This document shows, piece by piece, positions 63,231-64,000 of a DNA stretch of 64,000 nt. Where the stretch lies: positions 73,287,934 through 73,351,933 of the forward strand of contig NC_066313.1 of the NCBI RefSeq assembly GCF_022539315.1. The letters run 5' to 3'. This DNA is from Serinus canaria. Taxonomy: Eukaryota > Chordata > Aves > Passeriformes > Fringillidae. Under the pieces are notes generated by a model. It did no database searches, was not told where the DNA came from, and worked only from the letters and a program-made list of their open reading frames with translations. Every line of letters starts with the position of its first letter. The stretch's first letter is position 1. The position numbers and the translations under genes were made by a program.

Positions 63231-64000
63231 TAGTGGTTTATACTGAAGTTTTCAGTTCTAATGAAGAAGGTACATTGCAGATTGCCTGCAATTTAACAGA
63301 GACCTGATCAGCCTTGTTGTTCCTGAGTACTGAGAATGCAATCTTTTGCTATTCAAATACTAATTTAAAAAATTTCCACTGATTCTAGTGATAATAAATT
63401 CACAATATCTCTTTTCTTTATGGGGCTGAATGTCTTAACATTTAATTACTGTTAACAAGACCTTTATGGGAAGAATAGAAAATTTCATGCACTGTAATAG
63501 CATTAGCATATTAAATGTAACCATCAGGTGGCCCTCTTAGGATTACTGCTTCTGATTGAAGCCTATTCAGCTTTTTCTTCATTGTCATTTAAACTTCCTT
63601 AAGTATAGAAGTTCATTTTTTTTACTCCTTTGCATGGCAGCCTTGCAGTTGAAGTTGTGTAAGCTGACAATTCCTTTGGTTTGATCAATTTAATCTGATA
63701 ACATTCTGATTTGGAATGGTCTGAAGGGTGATTTGGATTTTTCAAAAACAAAATATGAATAGAAATGGTTGTTCAATGTGGAAACTAACAAATTAGAAAT
63801 TATTAGATTTTTTTTTCTTTTGATGTATTCACAGAATTTGTTTACAGAAGTTTGCCCTTAAGTGTACCATGTTTAATATTGCTTAACTTTTCTTATAATC
63901 TGATTCTGTTTTGGAAGGGCAACCCTGATTAGGAAAAGGAAGAAATTTTTTTAACTGTCATTCTAAAGGTTATAAAGCATGACCAAAGTTGAGGTCCTAC
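63231..64000. other. Single-copy DNA to window end, no gene seen
   Basis: AT-rich, with no recognisable exon, repeat family or RNA gene. Confidence 0.5.

Noticed and set aside
1..64000. CRISPR array, operon, phage or other microbial system
   Set aside because: The tandem repeats present are vertebrate microsatellites without unique spacers of constant length. Gene density is near zero and the mobile elements are eukaryotic.

Overview
The window looks like a stretch of a bird nuclear genome, either intergenic or inside a very long intron. The evidence is CR1-type LINE fragments with recognisable reverse-transcriptase peptide motifs, two candidate solo LTRs (one with the layout of avian ERVL-type LTRs), AT-rich single-copy sequence and vertebrate-type microsatellites. 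Assignment to birds is confident. Assignment to a particular order is not, although the second LTR candidate looks passerine-like from memory. I see no bacterial or phage features: no operons, no ribosome-binding-site-led frames and no CRISPR.

Layout. Positions 1 to about 1385 hold an old, antisense CR1 LINE fragment covering reverse-transcriptase sequence, cut by the window edge. Positions 1.4-9.1 kb are single-copy AT-rich DNA with small tandem duplications, A/T tracts and, at 2964-3010, a reverse-strand AATAAA plus poly(A) arrangement like the 3' end of an inserted mRNA copy. A second antisense CR1 3' end lies at 9126-9600. From 9.6 to 32.8 kb there is single-copy DNA with a (CA)n(TA)n microsatellite near 18.95 kb and several microduplications. 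A candidate LTR starts at 32813. A 380-bp pure pyrimidine (CTCCT)n array occupies 34939-35320. A cluster of at least three CR1 pieces in both orientations spans 37081-38096. A solo ERVL-like LTR lies at about 44935-45383. A G-run cluster sits near 49.5 kb and a compound GATA array at 50939-51198. A 40-nt poly(A) tract is at 58279-58318, and the rest to 64000 is single-copy.

I found no convincing host protein-coding exon and no tRNA, rRNA or other structured RNA gene. Open frames in the window are at most about 170 codons. The longest ones come from microsatellites (repetitive Leu-Ser-Ser-Pro, Tyr-Leu-Ser-Ile or Arg-Gly-Glu-Glu peptides) and the others look like chance frames in AT-rich DNA. 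The only recognisable protein homology is the decayed CR1 ORF2. The elements do not form a working system: they are independent insertions of different ages plus microsatellite expansions. I did not find a credible undescribed biological system here. The items most worth a second look are the possible reverse-strand retrocopy end near 3 kb, the large mirror-repeat polypyrimidine tract, the CR1 cluster and the LTR candidate at 32.8 kb.
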